The translations under genes were made by a program, and so were the position numbers. The notes under the pieces were generated by a model. The model had not been told where the DNA came from and made no database searches. It saw only the letters and a program-made list of their open reading frames with translations. A stretch of 64,000 nucleotides of DNA from Pseudoxanthomonas beigongshangi (lineage in GTDB: Bacteria > Pseudomonadota > Gammaproteobacteria > Xanthomonadales > Xanthomonadaceae), in the NCBI RefSeq assembly GCF_016820515.1, contig NZ_JADHDV010000015.1, positions 1-64,000 on the forward strand, given 5' to 3'. Of the stretch, positions 52,915 through 61,641 are shown one piece after another (position 1 is the first letter of the stretch; each line of letters opens with the position of its first letter).

Positions 52915-53877
52915 ATGAAACGACGGAGCTTTCTGCAGGCATGCGCGGCGATTGCGGGTACCGCCGCCCTCAGCGCGTACCGGATGGCGCCGGGCAGGGA
53001 AGGGACGACGCTGGACGCGGCGGCGTTCACCGCGCTGCGCCGTTTCGCCGACACGCCGTTCGGACGCATCGCCCACGTGGAAGTCGGAAGCGGCCCGGCG
53101 GCCCTGTTTCTCCACGGCCTTCCGTTGAACGGCTTCCATTGGCGCGGTTCGCTCGAACGCCTCGCGCCGCATCGGCGATGCATCGCGCCGGACTTCATGG
53201 GACTGGGCTATACGGAGGTCTCCGGGGAACAGGATCTTTCCCCGCAGGCGCAGGCGGACATGCTGGTGGCCTTCCTTGACCGTCTCGACGTTTCGTCCGT
53301 CGACCTCGTCGCCAACGACAGCGGCGGAACGATCGCGCAACTCTTCGCCGTGCAACATCCGGAACGGGTCCGGACGATGCTGCTGACCAACTGCGACGTC
53401 CACGAGAACTGCCCGCCGGAACAGATGCGCAACTCGATCAACGCGGCCAAGGCCGGCAACTATGATCCGAAGATGCAGCGCCACCTGGACGATCGCGTCT
53501 ACGCCCGTTCGGACAAGGGCATCATCGGGTCGGCCTACATGACGCCCGCGAACGTCACCGACGAAACGATCGAGTACTACTTCAAGCCGCTCGTGTCGTC
53601 GCCGCTGCGCAAGTCGCAACTCAACCGCTATCTCGCCGATCTCGACCCCAATCCCTTGCTGGCGATCGAACCGGACCTCCGGCGCCTGGACACGCCGACG
53701 CGCATGGTCTGGGGCACGGCGGACCCGCTGTTTCCGGTCCGCTGGGCGAACTGGCTCGACCAGGCCCTGCCTGGCAGCCGCGGGGTCCGGCGGGTCGAGG
53801 GCGGCAGGCTGTTCTGGCCGGAAGAGATGCCGGAGGTGGTCGCCGGGGAGGCGCGGGCGCTCTGGGGTGTTTCGTAA
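52915..53877 (+). CDS. Exported alpha/beta hydrolase
   Basis: A 320-residue protein with a possible Tat-type start (KRRSFLQACAAIAGTAAL). The fold shows LFLHGLPLNGFHWR (oxyanion HG) and the nucleophile elbow LVANDSGGTIAQLF. The elbow has Asp in the nucleophile place, as in haloalkane dehalogenases and epoxide hydrolases. The usual C-terminal catalytic His is not at its expected place: the segment reads VEGGRLFWPEEMPEVV with Arg. So it may be a divergent or inactive member, or use another His. The substrate is unknown. The next gene (GFA type) starts 69 bases later. Confidence 0.75.
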   Translation: MKRRSFLQACAAIAGTAALSAYRMAPGREGTTLDAAAFTALRRFADTPFGRIAHVEVGSGPAALFLHGLPLNGFHWRGSLERLAPHRRCIAPDFMGLGYTEVSGEQDLSPQAQADMLVAFLDRLDVSSVDLVANDSGGTIAQLFAVQHPERVRTMLLTNCDVHENCPPEQMRNSINAAKAGNYDPKMQRHLDDRVYARSDKGIIGSAYMTPANVTDETIEYYFKPLVSSPLRKSQLNRYLADLDPNPLLAIEPDLRRLDTPTRMVWGTADPLFPVRWANWLDQALPGSRGVRRVEGGRLFWPEEMPEVVAGEARALWGVS

Positions 53878-53946
53878 CGCGATCACCGTGTCGAAATCGG
53901 ATCAGCCCGTTCGTCGAAGAATGGAATCCACGACGGAAGGAAAGAC

Positions 53947-54483
53947 ATGTCGCCGACCACGAGCCTCGCTTGCGCCTGCGGACAGTTCAAGCTGACCCTC
54001 CGGGGAGAGCCCATCACCAGCGTCGCATGCCATTGCGACAGTTGCCGTGCCGCCGGCGCGCGACTGCAACGGTTGGCCTGCGCGCGGCCCCTGCTTGATC
54101 CGTTGGGCGGGACGCGGTTCGTTCTCTACCGGAAAGACCGCATCCGCTTTGTCGCCGGCATGGACCGCCTGAAGGCCTTTCGGCTGTCATCCGACGCCAG
54201 CACCCGGCGCGTTCTCGCGTCCTGCTGCAATACGCCCGTGTTCCTCGAATTCAAGGGCGGGCATTGGTTGAGCCTTTATGGGGCCCTGTGGCCCGACGCC
54301 ACGCTGCCGCCACTGGAGATGCGCACGATGACCGGCGACCTGGCGGATGCGTCGTTCCTGCCCGCCGACGTTCCCAATTTCAAGCGCCAGTCGTTCTCGT
54401 TCTTCGCCCGTTTGTTGAACGCATGGATCGCCATGGGGTTCCGCAGTCCCCGCATCGAGGTCGGCGGCGAGATCCATGCCTGA
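53947..54483 (+). CDS. GFA/CENP-V family zinc protein
   Basis: A 178-residue protein with the cysteine pattern of the glutathione-dependent formaldehyde-activating (GFA) fold: CACGQFKLTLRG, ACHCDSCRAAG and ASCCNTP. These ligands hold two zinc ions. Family members are linked to thiol adducts, but most, including this one, have no proven reaction. It lies 69 bases after the alpha/beta hydrolase on the same strand and may be co-transcribed. A 274-base gap without a gene follows. Confidence 0.8.
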   Translation: MSPTTSLACACGQFKLTLRGEPITSVACHCDSCRAAGARLQRLACARPLLDPLGGTRFVLYRKDRIRFVAGMDRLKAFRLSSDASTRRVLASCCNTPVFLEFKGGHWLSLYGALWPDATLPPLEMRTMTGDLADASFLPADVPNFKRQSFSFFARLLNAWIAMGFRSPRIEVGGEIHA

Positions 54484-54757
54484 GAGTAGGCGGGAGACGC
54501 GGGAAGGAGCATCGATGCGGAAAACTGAACCGACGCCTGCCGCAAAGGCAGGGCCGTCTGGATTGCGGTGGCGCCGCCGGCGCAGGATGGCGTTCCGGAC
54601 CACTCGCCGCGTGTAGGGATTCGCGCATTGCCCACATCCGTGGAAGGGTGAATTCCCTTCGGGCCGTCTAGTGAGGCGGATGGGCAGGTCATAGAGTCCG
54701 GATACACAACACGGGTAACGCGCCGGATGGGTGCAGCCCGAACAGCCAGAGACCCCC

Positions 54758-55189
54758 ATGAAAATTCGTGAACTTCTGAAGTCCAAGCCCGGCGATGTGG
54801 TCACCATCGATATCGGGGATACCATCGGCGCCGCCGCCAGGAAGATGACCGCCCACAAGATCGCGGCACTGGTCGTGACCCGCCTGGCGCAGCCGGTTGG
54901 CGTCGTGTCCGAACAGGACGTCGTGGCCGCGCTGGCGGAACACGGCGCGCAGGCCGGCGAGCGGCCGCTGAGCCGGCTGGTGGAAACCGCTATCGAAAGC
55001 ATCACGCCCGACAGCACGCTGAAACAGGCGATGTCGATGATGACCCATGCGCGCCGGCGTCATCTGCCGGTGATCAGCGACGATGAGCTGGTGGGCATCG
55101 TCAGCCTGGGCGACATCGTCAAGAACCGGCTGGACGAACTCTCGCTCGAACGGGACGTGTTGCGCGACATCTACATCGCTGCGCATTGA
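54758..55189 (+). CDS. CBS-pair protein
   Basis: A 143-residue protein made of two CBS domains (about residues 8-65 and 75-132), with VTIDIGDTIGAAARKMTAHKI, PVGVVSEQDVVAAL, TLKQAMSMMTHARRRHLPV and LVGIVSLGDIVKNRLDE. CBS pairs bind adenosine nucleotides and act as energy sensors or regulators. Nothing else is fused to it. It is a stand-alone gene ended by a strong terminator. ATG 54758 is the natural start; a GTG at 54731 would add nine residues without homology. Confidence 0.88.
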   Translation: MKIRELLKSKPGDVVTIDIGDTIGAAARKMTAHKIAALVVTRLAQPVGVVSEQDVVAALAEHGAQAGERPLSRLVETAIESITPDSTLKQAMSMMTHARRRHLPVISDDELVGIVSLGDIVKNRLDELSLERDVLRDIYIAAH

Positions 55190-55207
55190 CTGGCGCGGCA
55201 CGAGACT

Positions 55208-55235
55208 AAAAAACCGCCCTTTCGGGCGGTTTTTT
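55208..55235. terminator. Bidirectional intrinsic terminator
   Basis: AAAAAACCGCCC-TTTC-GGGCGGTTTTTT is a perfect hairpin with a T run on both strands. It ends the CBS gene (plus) and the TonB receptor gene (minus). Confidence 0.93.
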
Positions 55236-55277
55236 GGAGCAACCCGTGACGATGCCGGAGCATCGGCACCGACGGTC

Positions 55278-57947
55278 TCAGTAGTCGAAACGGACGCGCA
55301 GGCCGACGGTGCGCGGATCATTCCAGTAGGCACGGATGAAGCCGCCGGCATCGTCGGCCCAGTTCTTGGTCATCTTGTCGGTGGCGTTGAGCACGTACAG
55401 CTCGGCGCGCCAGAAGGAGGGTGACTGCAGGCTCAGGCTGGCATCGACCGTGGCATAGGCTTCCTGCGCATCGGAGACGTGCGCGTTGTCCAGGTTGCGC
55501 AGGGTGAAGTACATCTTGTCCTGCCACTTGACGTTGATCCAGGGCACCAGCTCATAGCCGTTGCCGAACCGGAAGGTGTGCGCCACGTTGACGCCGGCGG
55601 TGAACTTCGGGGTCAGCGGCAGGTGGTTGCCGGTGATGTCGTAGATCTGCCGGCCCGCCAGCTCGGGATTGGGACCGTTGTAGGGTGGCGGGCAGGGCAC
55701 CGCGCCGAACTCCTCGCGCACGCCGCAGTTCCACTCGTCGCTGAAGGTGGGATAGTCCTTCATCTTGCTGTTGATGTACGAGAAGAAACCGCCAATGCGG
55801 GTGTTGGCCGTGGGCAGGTAGTCGAACTCCACCTCCACGCCCGGGATGTTCACGGTGCCGACGTTGACGGTCTGCCATTTCTTGACCACGTCGCAGGTCG
55901 GATCCCATTCCGGGCAGGGCTCGTTGACAATCACCTTGGCGGCGAAGAAGTCGCCGGTCACCTGCATGTCCTTGTAGCGGCTGTAGAAGGCGGTGACCGA
56001 CAGGCTCAGGCGCTTGTCCAGCAGCAGGCCCTTGTAGCCGACTTCCAGGTTGGTGACGGTTTCCGGCCGGTAGGGGAAGAAGGTGTAGTGCGGGCCGGCG
56101 GGGCCGTCCACGCAGACCTTGCCGTCACAGGCGTCGTCCTTGTCGCCGAAACCGCCCGCCTTGTAGCCGGTGGACAGCGAGGTGAACAGGATTTCGTTGT
56201 CCGACAGATCCTTGGTCAGGCCCAGGCGGTAGGTGAACTTGCGCCACGAATCGGAATGGGCGTTTTCCGCCGGCGGTCCCCACAGCCGGTAGGCGCCGAT
56301 GCCGGCGAACGGTCCCATCCCTTCGGTCAGGTCACGGCCGTTGTGCGGGCGGAAACCGGGTTCGCCCGGCGTGCCCGGGTCGTACAGCCCGTTGTAGTAG
56401 GCCGTCGATTCGCTGTCCCAGCCGCCATACACCTGGCCACCGCGATCGGTCTTGGAATCGCGGCTGAAACGCGCGCCGAAGGTCGCCGTCCAGGTGGGCG
56501 CGAAGCGCCAGTCGGCCTGCGAGAAGATCGCCTTGGCGTCGATCTGGCGGTTGGGCTGGTGATAGAACTGGCTGATCGGATAACCGAACGGGGCGTTGAC
56601 CAGCATTTCCTGGGCGTAGTCGATCGAATTCTTCTCGTGCATCCAGAACAGGCCGGACACCAGCTTCAGACGCTCGCCCTGGTGCTTGAACTGCAGTTCG
56701 TGGACGAACGACTTGTACTCCGAATCCAGGGTGATGGAGGTGTTGTCGCGCACCGGCCAGACGCCCCAGTCGCCTTCGGCCGGCACCGGCAGGGTCGCGG
56801 TGACCTGCGAGGGAATCTCGTGGTAGCCGCCATCGTCATCGGAGATCTGGAAGCGCTTCTGCCTGGCGAACGCCACGCTGTACTCGATGCTGTTGGTGTC
56901 GCTGAGATACCAGTTGAGGTTCGAGCGCACCGTGTCGATGGACATGTCGGTGCGGCCGGGCACGTTGATCTTCACGTCCCACTTGCCGCCGGTGCAGGCG
57001 AAGCGGGTGCCAGCGGCCTGCTTGCAGTCCTTCAGCCCCACCTGGCCGGCGCCGGAGTTCTGGAACTTTTCATAGGCCAGCAGCCACTCGACATCGTCGG
57101 TGATGGCGAAACGGGCGGCGATGCGGGCAGCCCATTCGTCCCGGTTGTAGTAGTACTTGCTGCGCGGGACCTTGACGTTGCGACGCTGGTCCACGTCCGG
57201 GATGCCGTCGGCGATGAAACCCCGTTCCGGAATGTTGACGTCGGTGAAGTCCTGTTGCTGGTCGATCCAGCCGTCGCGCTCGATCTTGGTGGCGGCCACG
57301 CGCAGGGCGAAGCGATCGTTGACGGCGAGGTTCTGGATCAGGTTGATCTGGCGCAGGTTGTAGCTGCCCAGTTCGATCTCGGTGCTGCCGAAGCTGGAAT
57401 CGAAACGCGGCTTGGCCGGAATGATGTTGATGCTGCCGCCGGTCGAATTGCGGCCGAACAGGGTGCCCTGCGGCCCGCGCAGCACTTCGACCTGGTCCAC
57501 GTCGAACATCAGCGCCAGCGCGCCCTGCGGGCGCGGGGAATACAGGCCGGCCACATGCAGGCCCACGGCCGGGTCGCCGATCTCGGTGAAGTTGTTGGCG
57601 CCTATCCCGCGGATGGTGACCTGCACGCCGGAATCCGGACCGGCGGCGATCTGCAGGTTGGGCATCTTGCCCGACAGGCCGCGCACGTCGCGGATGCCTT
57701 CGCGGGTCAGCGTTTCCTGGGTGACCGCGGTGACGGTCACCGGAGTCTTCAGCAGATCCGATTCCAGGCGCGTGGCCGACACCCGCACGGTCTGCAGGGT
57801 GGTCGTGGGTTCGCCCTGGCTGGCCTGCTTGTCCTCGCCATCCGTGCTGGACTGGGCCAGGACCGGGGCGGTGGCACAGCCGAGCAATACCGCCGCCACC
57901 GCGGCGGCGATGCCGGTCGGTCGAACAGCGCTGGGATGCTTTTTCAT
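55278..57947 (-). CDS. TonB-dependent receptor of a sugar-uptake locus
   Basis: An 889-residue receptor. The signal peptide ends near CATAPVLAQS. The TonB box region is TVRVSATRLESDLLKTPVTV. The plug has GIRDVRGLSGKMPNLQIA, VTIRGIGANNFTEIGDPAVG and VEVLRGPQGTLFGRNSTGG. The barrel ends GLRVRFDY. This is the FyuA/IroN-like subclass (IRGIGANNF type), often used for plant or glycan-derived ligands in Xanthomonads. It follows a FucP-like transporter and a PfkB kinase on the same strand, so its cargo is probably a sugar oligomer. AGGAG is six bases before ATG 57947 and three before ATG 57950. Confidence 0.87.
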   Translation of the reverse strand: MKKHPSAVRPTGIAAAVAAVLLGCATAPVLAQSSTDGEDKQASQGEPTTTLQTVRVSATRLESDLLKTPVTVTAVTQETLTREGIRDVRGLSGKMPNLQIAAGPDSGVQVTIRGIGANNFTEIGDPAVGLHVAGLYSPRPQGALALMFDVDQVEVLRGPQGTLFGRNSTGGSINIIPAKPRFDSSFGSTEIELGSYNLRQINLIQNLAVNDRFALRVAATKIERDGWIDQQQDFTDVNIPERGFIADGIPDVDQRRNVKVPRSKYYYNRDEWAARIAARFAITDDVEWLLAYEKFQNSGAGQVGLKDCKQAAGTRFACTGGKWDVKINVPGRTDMSIDTVRSNLNWYLSDTNSIEYSVAFARQKRFQISDDDGGYHEIPSQVTATLPVPAEGDWGVWPVRDNTSITLDSEYKSFVHELQFKHQGERLKLVSGLFWMHEKNSIDYAQEMLVNAPFGYPISQFYHQPNRQIDAKAIFSQADWRFAPTWTATFGARFSRDSKTDRGGQVYGGWDSESTAYYNGLYDPGTPGEPGFRPHNGRDLTEGMGPFAGIGAYRLWGPPAENAHSDSWRKFTYRLGLTKDLSDNEILFTSLSTGYKAGGFGDKDDACDGKVCVDGPAGPHYTFFPYRPETVTNLEVGYKGLLLDKRLSLSVTAFYSRYKDMQVTGDFFAAKVIVNEPCPEWDPTCDVVKKWQTVNVGTVNIPGVEVEFDYLPTANTRIGGFFSYINSKMKDYPTFSDEWNCGVREEFGAVPCPPPYNGPNPELAGRQIYDITGNHLPLTPKFTAGVNVAHTFRFGNGYELVPWINVKWQDKMYFTLRNLDNAHVSDAQEAYATVDASLSLQSPSFWRAELYVLNATDKMTKNWADDAGGFIRAYWNDPRTVGLRVRFDY

Positions 57948-58014
57948 CATTGGCTCCTGGTTGTACGGCGACTCGGGGCGATCGGGCCCGCGCAGTGGCT
58001 GGTGTGGTTGCCCA

Positions 58015-59232
58015 TCAGGGCGAGGCGGGGGTATTTTTCGCGGAATACAGCGTCTGGTTGCGCACCAGCGGCCTGGCCCAGGCACTGACGCTGAGGATGT
58101 AGAGCAGGGGGATGAAGACCAGCGACAGGCCCACGCGCAGGCCCCAGTGATCGGCGACGACGCCGATCAGCAGCGGCACGATGGCGCCGCCGAGGATGCC
58201 GCTGCACAGGATTCCCGAGAACGCGCCGTGGTGCTGGCGTACCGAGTTCAGTCCCAGCGAGAAGATCACCGAGAACATCACCGACAAGAAAAAGCCCGCA
58301 GCGGGAAACGCCAGTGGAGAGACGGCTGCGGAACCGAAGAGGGCGAGCGCGAGGCAGGCGATGGCCAGGAGGGAGAAAATCGCCAGCACCAGCTTCGAAT
58401 CCAGCAGTTTCAGCAGCCCCAGTCCGGCCAGGCAGCCCAGCGACATCAGCCCCCAGAAGCGGCTGACGGCGACGGCGCCGTGTTCGGTGGCCGACAGGCC
58501 GTGATAGCTGTGCAGGAATTGCGACATCCAGTTGGCGATGGACTGCTCGGTGCCGACATAGGCGACGATGGCCAGGAAGAACAGGCGCACGTCGCGACGT
58601 CGCAGCAGGCTGCGGTAGGCTTCGCGGCTGCCGGCGCGTTCGTCTTCCTTCAGTTCCACCGCCGGCAGCGGCAGCTTGTAGTTGAGCAGGGCGAGCAGCA
58701 CGAAGGCGGCGCTGAAGTACCAGTAGAACGTCAGCCAGGCCAACGGCTGACCCTCCACGCCGGGACGCTGCATGTACAGCCTGAAGACCAATGGGCTGAG
58801 GAAGGACGCCAGGCCGAATACCAGCTGCGCCATGACCGAGAAGAACGCGAAGTGCCCCTCGCCGCCGGCGGTGCGCATCAGCGGATTGATCACCACCTGC
58901 AGCAGGGCCATGCCGAGGCCGATGACGAACAACCCGGCGACCACCGAGACATAGCCGGGAAGCAGGGCGATGGCCAGCGCGCCAAGGAAATTCAGCGCGA
59001 AGGCGGCGAACAGGGTGTAGCGGGTGCCACGGGTCTCGATCAGCATGCCGCCCGGAATCGAGACCAGCCCGTAGGCGAGGAAAAAGGAGAACGGCATGAA
59101 GCCGGCCATGGTCAGGCTCAGCTTGAAATCCTGGATGGCGATGGGCATCAACGGCCCGATCAGGTTGGTGATGAAGGAGATCGCGAACCAGATCAGGAGG
59201 ATGTAGCTGATGATCAGTGGCCGGTGCTTCAT
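58015..59232 (-). CDS. FucP/NagP-like MFS sugar:proton symporter
   Basis: A 405-residue, 12-segment transporter. It opens KHRPLIISYILLIWFAISFITNLIGPLMPIAI and has FFLAYGLVSIPGGMLIETRGTRYT, the FucP-type motif between segments 2 and 3, and MALLQVVINPLMRTAGGEGH. The fucose:H+ symporter family includes carriers of glucose, N-acetylglucosamine, fucose and galactose. It lies 16 bases after the kinase, in the kinase-transporter-receptor order. It would take up the sugar released by the periplasmic hydrolases. Confidence 0.85.
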   Translation of the reverse strand: MKHRPLIISYILLIWFAISFITNLIGPLMPIAIQDFKLSLTMAGFMPFSFFLAYGLVSIPGGMLIETRGTRYTLFAAFALNFLGALAIALLPGYVSVVAGLFVIGLGMALLQVVINPLMRTAGGEGHFAFFSVMAQLVFGLASFLSPLVFRLYMQRPGVEGQPLAWLTFYWYFSAAFVLLALLNYKLPLPAVELKEDERAGSREAYRSLLRRRDVRLFFLAIVAYVGTEQSIANWMSQFLHSYHGLSATEHGAVAVSRFWGLMSLGCLAGLGLLKLLDSKLVLAIFSLLAIACLALALFGSAAVSPLAFPAAGFFLSVMFSVIFSLGLNSVRQHHGAFSGILCSGILGGAIVPLLIGVVADHWGLRVGLSLVFIPLLYILSVSAWARPLVRNQTLYSAKNTPASP

Positions 59233-59248
59233 GGTCGTGGCTCCGGGA

Positions 59249-60196
59249 TCAGGGAGACGGGTGCAGGCAATGCGAGAGTTCACCCGCGGCGATGGTCTTG
59301 CGCGGGAAGCGCGGCAGGATCGCCGCAGCAGTCCGGCAGCCGGCGCCGAGCGCATCGTGCAGACCGGCCTGGTTCAACCGCGCCGCCAGGTAGCCGGTGT
59401 TGAAACTGTCGCCGGCTCCCACCGTGTCGAAAATCCCGTGGGCCACTTCAATCGCGTAGTGGGTGCTCTGTCCGTCGACATGCCCGAGCGCGCCGGCCGC
59501 ACCCAGCTTGATGATCAGATGGGCGCCGGGCTTGAGCAGGCGGGCCACGCGCTGCACCGCGATCGTCAGGTCCTGGGTGCCGGCGATGCTCATCGCCTCC
59601 AGTTCGTTGATCAGCAGATGGTCGCAATGGACCAGCCAGCCTTCGACTTCCTCGTGCACCCGGGGCGTCCAGCCTTCCGGCGGCCAGCCCGGATCCAGCG
59701 CCACCTGGTAACCCCTGGCCGATGCCTGCGCCAGCAACTGGCTGTAGTCGTCGCGCAGGCCGGGCAGCAGGAAAGGGGCGGTGAACAGGGCGATGCTGCC
59801 GGCCGGCGCCGGCGGCAGGTGTTCGAGTACGAAGGCCGGGGTCAGGTGCTGCAGGTGCCCGCAACTGGTGAAGAAAGTGCGTTCGCCATCGGCGTGCATC
59901 AATCCGACCGACATGGTGGTGTCGCTGGCGCAGGTTTGCAGTTCGACCGGAATGCCGGCCAATTGCAGCAACAGCCACTGGGCCAGGTCATCGTTACCGA
60001 TGGCGCCGATCAGGCGGGGACTCAGGCCAAGGTGGCGCGCCGCCAGGGCGGAGTTGGCCGCCGAGCCTCCCGCACGCAGCTCGCTGCGCGGCAGCAGCTG
60101 TTCGGTGCCAATCTTGGGCCAGCTGTTCAGCGTGCCCAGGACCAGGTCCACGCTGACATCGCCGATGATGCTGAATTGGGGCTGATCGTGCTTCAT
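59249..60196 (-). CDS. PfkB-family carbohydrate kinase
   Basis: A 315-residue ribokinase/PfkB protein. The N-terminal GGSAANSALAARHLG and C-terminal DTVGAGDSFNTGYLAARL (catalytic Asp in GAGD) are the two family signatures. It phosphorylates a sugar from ATP. Neighbours suggest the monosaccharide delivered by the FucP-like transporter, but fructose, ribose, KDG or amino-sugar specificity cannot be read. Its promoter ends only seven bases before ATG 60196, which implies a leaderless or nearly leaderless mRNA. Confidence 0.88.
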   Translation of the reverse strand: MKHDQPQFSIIGDVSVDLVLGTLNSWPKIGTEQLLPRSELRAGGSAANSALAARHLGLSPRLIGAIGNDDLAQWLLLQLAGIPVELQTCASDTTMSVGLMHADGERTFFTSCGHLQHLTPAFVLEHLPPAPAGSIALFTAPFLLPGLRDDYSQLLAQASARGYQVALDPGWPPEGWTPRVHEEVEGWLVHCDHLLINELEAMSIAGTQDLTIAVQRVARLLKPGAHLIIKLGAAGALGHVDGQSTHYAIEVAHGIFDTVGAGDSFNTGYLAARLNQAGLHDALGAGCRTAAAILPRFPRKTIAAGELSHCLHPSP

Positions 60197-60203
60197 GGGG
60201 CCG

Positions 60204-60233
60204 ACTATAGGCAGCCCGATTCTTCCCTGTCAA
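60204..60233 (-). promoter_or_regulatory. Promoter of the kinase-transporter-receptor operon
   Basis: On the minus strand, TTGACA (60233-60228), an 18-base spacer and TATAGT (60209-60204). Only CGGCCCC separates the -10 box from the ATG. Confidence 0.8.
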
Positions 60234-60252
60234 TAAAAATATCCAGTGGAAG
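60227..60252 (-). promoter_or_regulatory. 26-bp motif shared with the GH9 promoter, candidate ROK operator
   Basis: The minus strand here matches 61565-61590 (plus strand) at 19 of 26 bases, and both copies contain TTTATTGAC ending in the -35 box. See the finding on this pair. Confidence 0.6.
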
Positions 60253-60262
60253 TTTAATTAAA
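60253..60262. promoter_or_regulatory. TTTAATTAAA palindrome at the ROK stop codon
   Basis: A perfect ten-base palindrome overlaps the TAA of the ROK gene and adjoins the shared 26-bp motif. AT-only palindromes resemble NagC/Mlc-type operators. Confidence 0.4.
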
Positions 60263-61508
60263 TTCGACGCCCCCCATTGGCCGGGCGGTGGCCCAGCAGT
60301 TCCGCGGCCTGCATGTCGCCCGGATCGTCCTTCTGCACGCCCTGCAGGCGCGGCGAGAGCAGCTCATGGATGGGCAGCACGGCGGCACCCAGCAGCGAGC
60401 AGTCTTCCTCGCGCTGGGAAATCATCACCCGCGGCAGTTGCGGCGCGGGGCGGCCGCGCACCGAACGATGCAGCGGCTGGGCCAGTTCGACCAGGCGCCG
60501 GACCAGCTTTTGCGGCGCGGAGCCGCCGATGACGATGGTCTGCGGGTCGAGCAGGTTCTCGATCATGCAGATGGCGTCGCGCAGGCGCTGGGCGGCCTGC
60601 TGGCACCACTGCTGCAAGGGCTGGTCATTGGCGTCGTCCAGCCGATCCAGCAGGTCCGATGTGCGGATCTGGCCGTCGTCCATGCCCAGCGCCTCGGCCA
60701 GCGAGTGCAGCGACAGGTAGCGCTCCAGACAGCCCTGGTTGCCGCAGTAACAGGGCGTGCCGCCGGGAACGACCGGCACGTGGCCGATCTCGGTGGCATT
60801 GCCGTCGGCGCCGCGGTAGTGGTTGCGGCCGACGATCAGCGAGCCGCCCAGGCCCATGCTCAGGTGCAGGTAGAAGAAGTTGTCCAGGTGCCGGGCGACG
60901 CCGTACAGGGTCTCGCCGAGCGCGCCGGCCACGCTGTCGACGCTGTGGAACAGCGGCAGGCCGGTGGCTTCCTGCAACTGGTCGAGGATGGACAGATCCT
61001 TCCAGCCCTCCAGCGCGGTGGGGCCGACGAAACTCAGTTCGGTATCGCCGAGCGGGCCGGGCAGGGCCACGCCGATGCCCCAGACCCGGGCATTGGCCTG
61101 CCGGCGCAGGTTGGCCACCAGTTCCAGCAGCCCGGCCAGCAGCTGCGGGCGGTCGCAGCCCTGCAACTGCACTTCGAAACGGGCGTCGATCCGGCCGACC
61201 AGATTGACCAGCGCACCCGAGGCACGGCCCGGTTCCAGGCTGATGCCGATGGACTGGCCGGCGTCGGGATTGATTTCGAAGGCGATCGGCGGCTGGCCGC
61301 GGGTTTTAAGGTCCTTCTGCCGGCGCGAGACGATCAGGCCGATGGACTCCAGCTCATTGGTGATGTTGGCCACCGTCTGCGGGCTGAGCGAGACCTTTTC
61401 CTGGATGTCCTTGCGCGAGGCCGCGCCATGCTGGCGGATGAAATCCAGCACGAGGCGGCGGTTGTAGGGGGCGCTGGACTGCTGGGTGGCGCCGCGGCCG
61501 ATGTTCAT
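60258..61508 (-). CDS. ROK-family transcriptional regulator
   Basis: A 416-residue protein. Residues about 15-75 are a winged helix (NRRLVLDFIRQHGAASRKDIQEKVSLSPQTVANITNELE). The sugar-kinase-like domain has GVALPGPLG, SMGLGGSLIVG, EIGHVPV and the zinc motif CYCGNQGCLE (CxCGxxGCxE). It most likely senses the sugar brought in by the locus. The kinase operon lies downstream and the GH9 gene is divergent, and both promoters share a 26-bp motif, so the target set can be read from the DNA. The final 25 residues (PRLQGVQKDDPGD onward) are an extension. Confidence 0.88.
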   Translation of the reverse strand: MNIGRGATQQSSAPYNRRLVLDFIRQHGAASRKDIQEKVSLSPQTVANITNELESIGLIVSRRQKDLKTRGQPPIAFEINPDAGQSIGISLEPGRASGALVNLVGRIDARFEVQLQGCDRPQLLAGLLELVANLRRQANARVWGIGVALPGPLGDTELSFVGPTALEGWKDLSILDQLQEATGLPLFHSVDSVAGALGETLYGVARHLDNFFYLHLSMGLGGSLIVGRNHYRGADGNATEIGHVPVVPGGTPCYCGNQGCLERYLSLHSLAEALGMDDGQIRTSDLLDRLDDANDQPLQQWCQQAAQRLRDAICMIENLLDPQTIVIGGSAPQKLVRRLVELAQPLHRSVRGRPAPQLPRVMISQREEDCSLLGAAVLPIHELLSPRLQGVQKDDPGDMQAAELLGHRPANGGRRI

Positions 61509-61564
61509 AGGCGTTGAAACCGGTTGAGCGTAGGGGAGGGGAGGTGCATACCCATATATTTATA

Positions 61565-61590
61565 CATCCATGTGAAATATTTATTGACGG
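61565..61590 (+). promoter_or_regulatory. 26-bp motif shared with the kinase promoter, candidate ROK operator
   Basis: This copy lies in the divergent ROK/GH9 region and ends in the GH9 -35 box. Bases 61537-61585 around it are mostly A and T. Confidence 0.6.
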
Positions 61591-61612
61591 CGGCCGAATC
61601 CGTGGCTAAGTT
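61584..61612 (+). promoter_or_regulatory. Promoter of the GH9 gene
   Basis: TTGACG at 61584-61589, a 17-base spacer and TAAGTT at 61607-61612. The -10 box is weak, in line with a controlled promoter. Confidence 0.55.
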
Positions 61613-61641
61613 GCGACGCTAGTCTATCCGGAACCGTGCCA

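Noticed and set aside
52438-53886. A 482-codon open frame on the minus strand covering the gene-free stretch and the alpha/beta hydrolase
   Set aside because: The opposite strand encodes a clear hydrolase, and the part in the gene-free stretch has no homology, a different base composition and no start signal.
55479-58088. An open frame of 869 codons on the plus strand
   Set aside because: It is antisense to the TonB receptor at 55278-57947, which has clear plug and barrel motifs.
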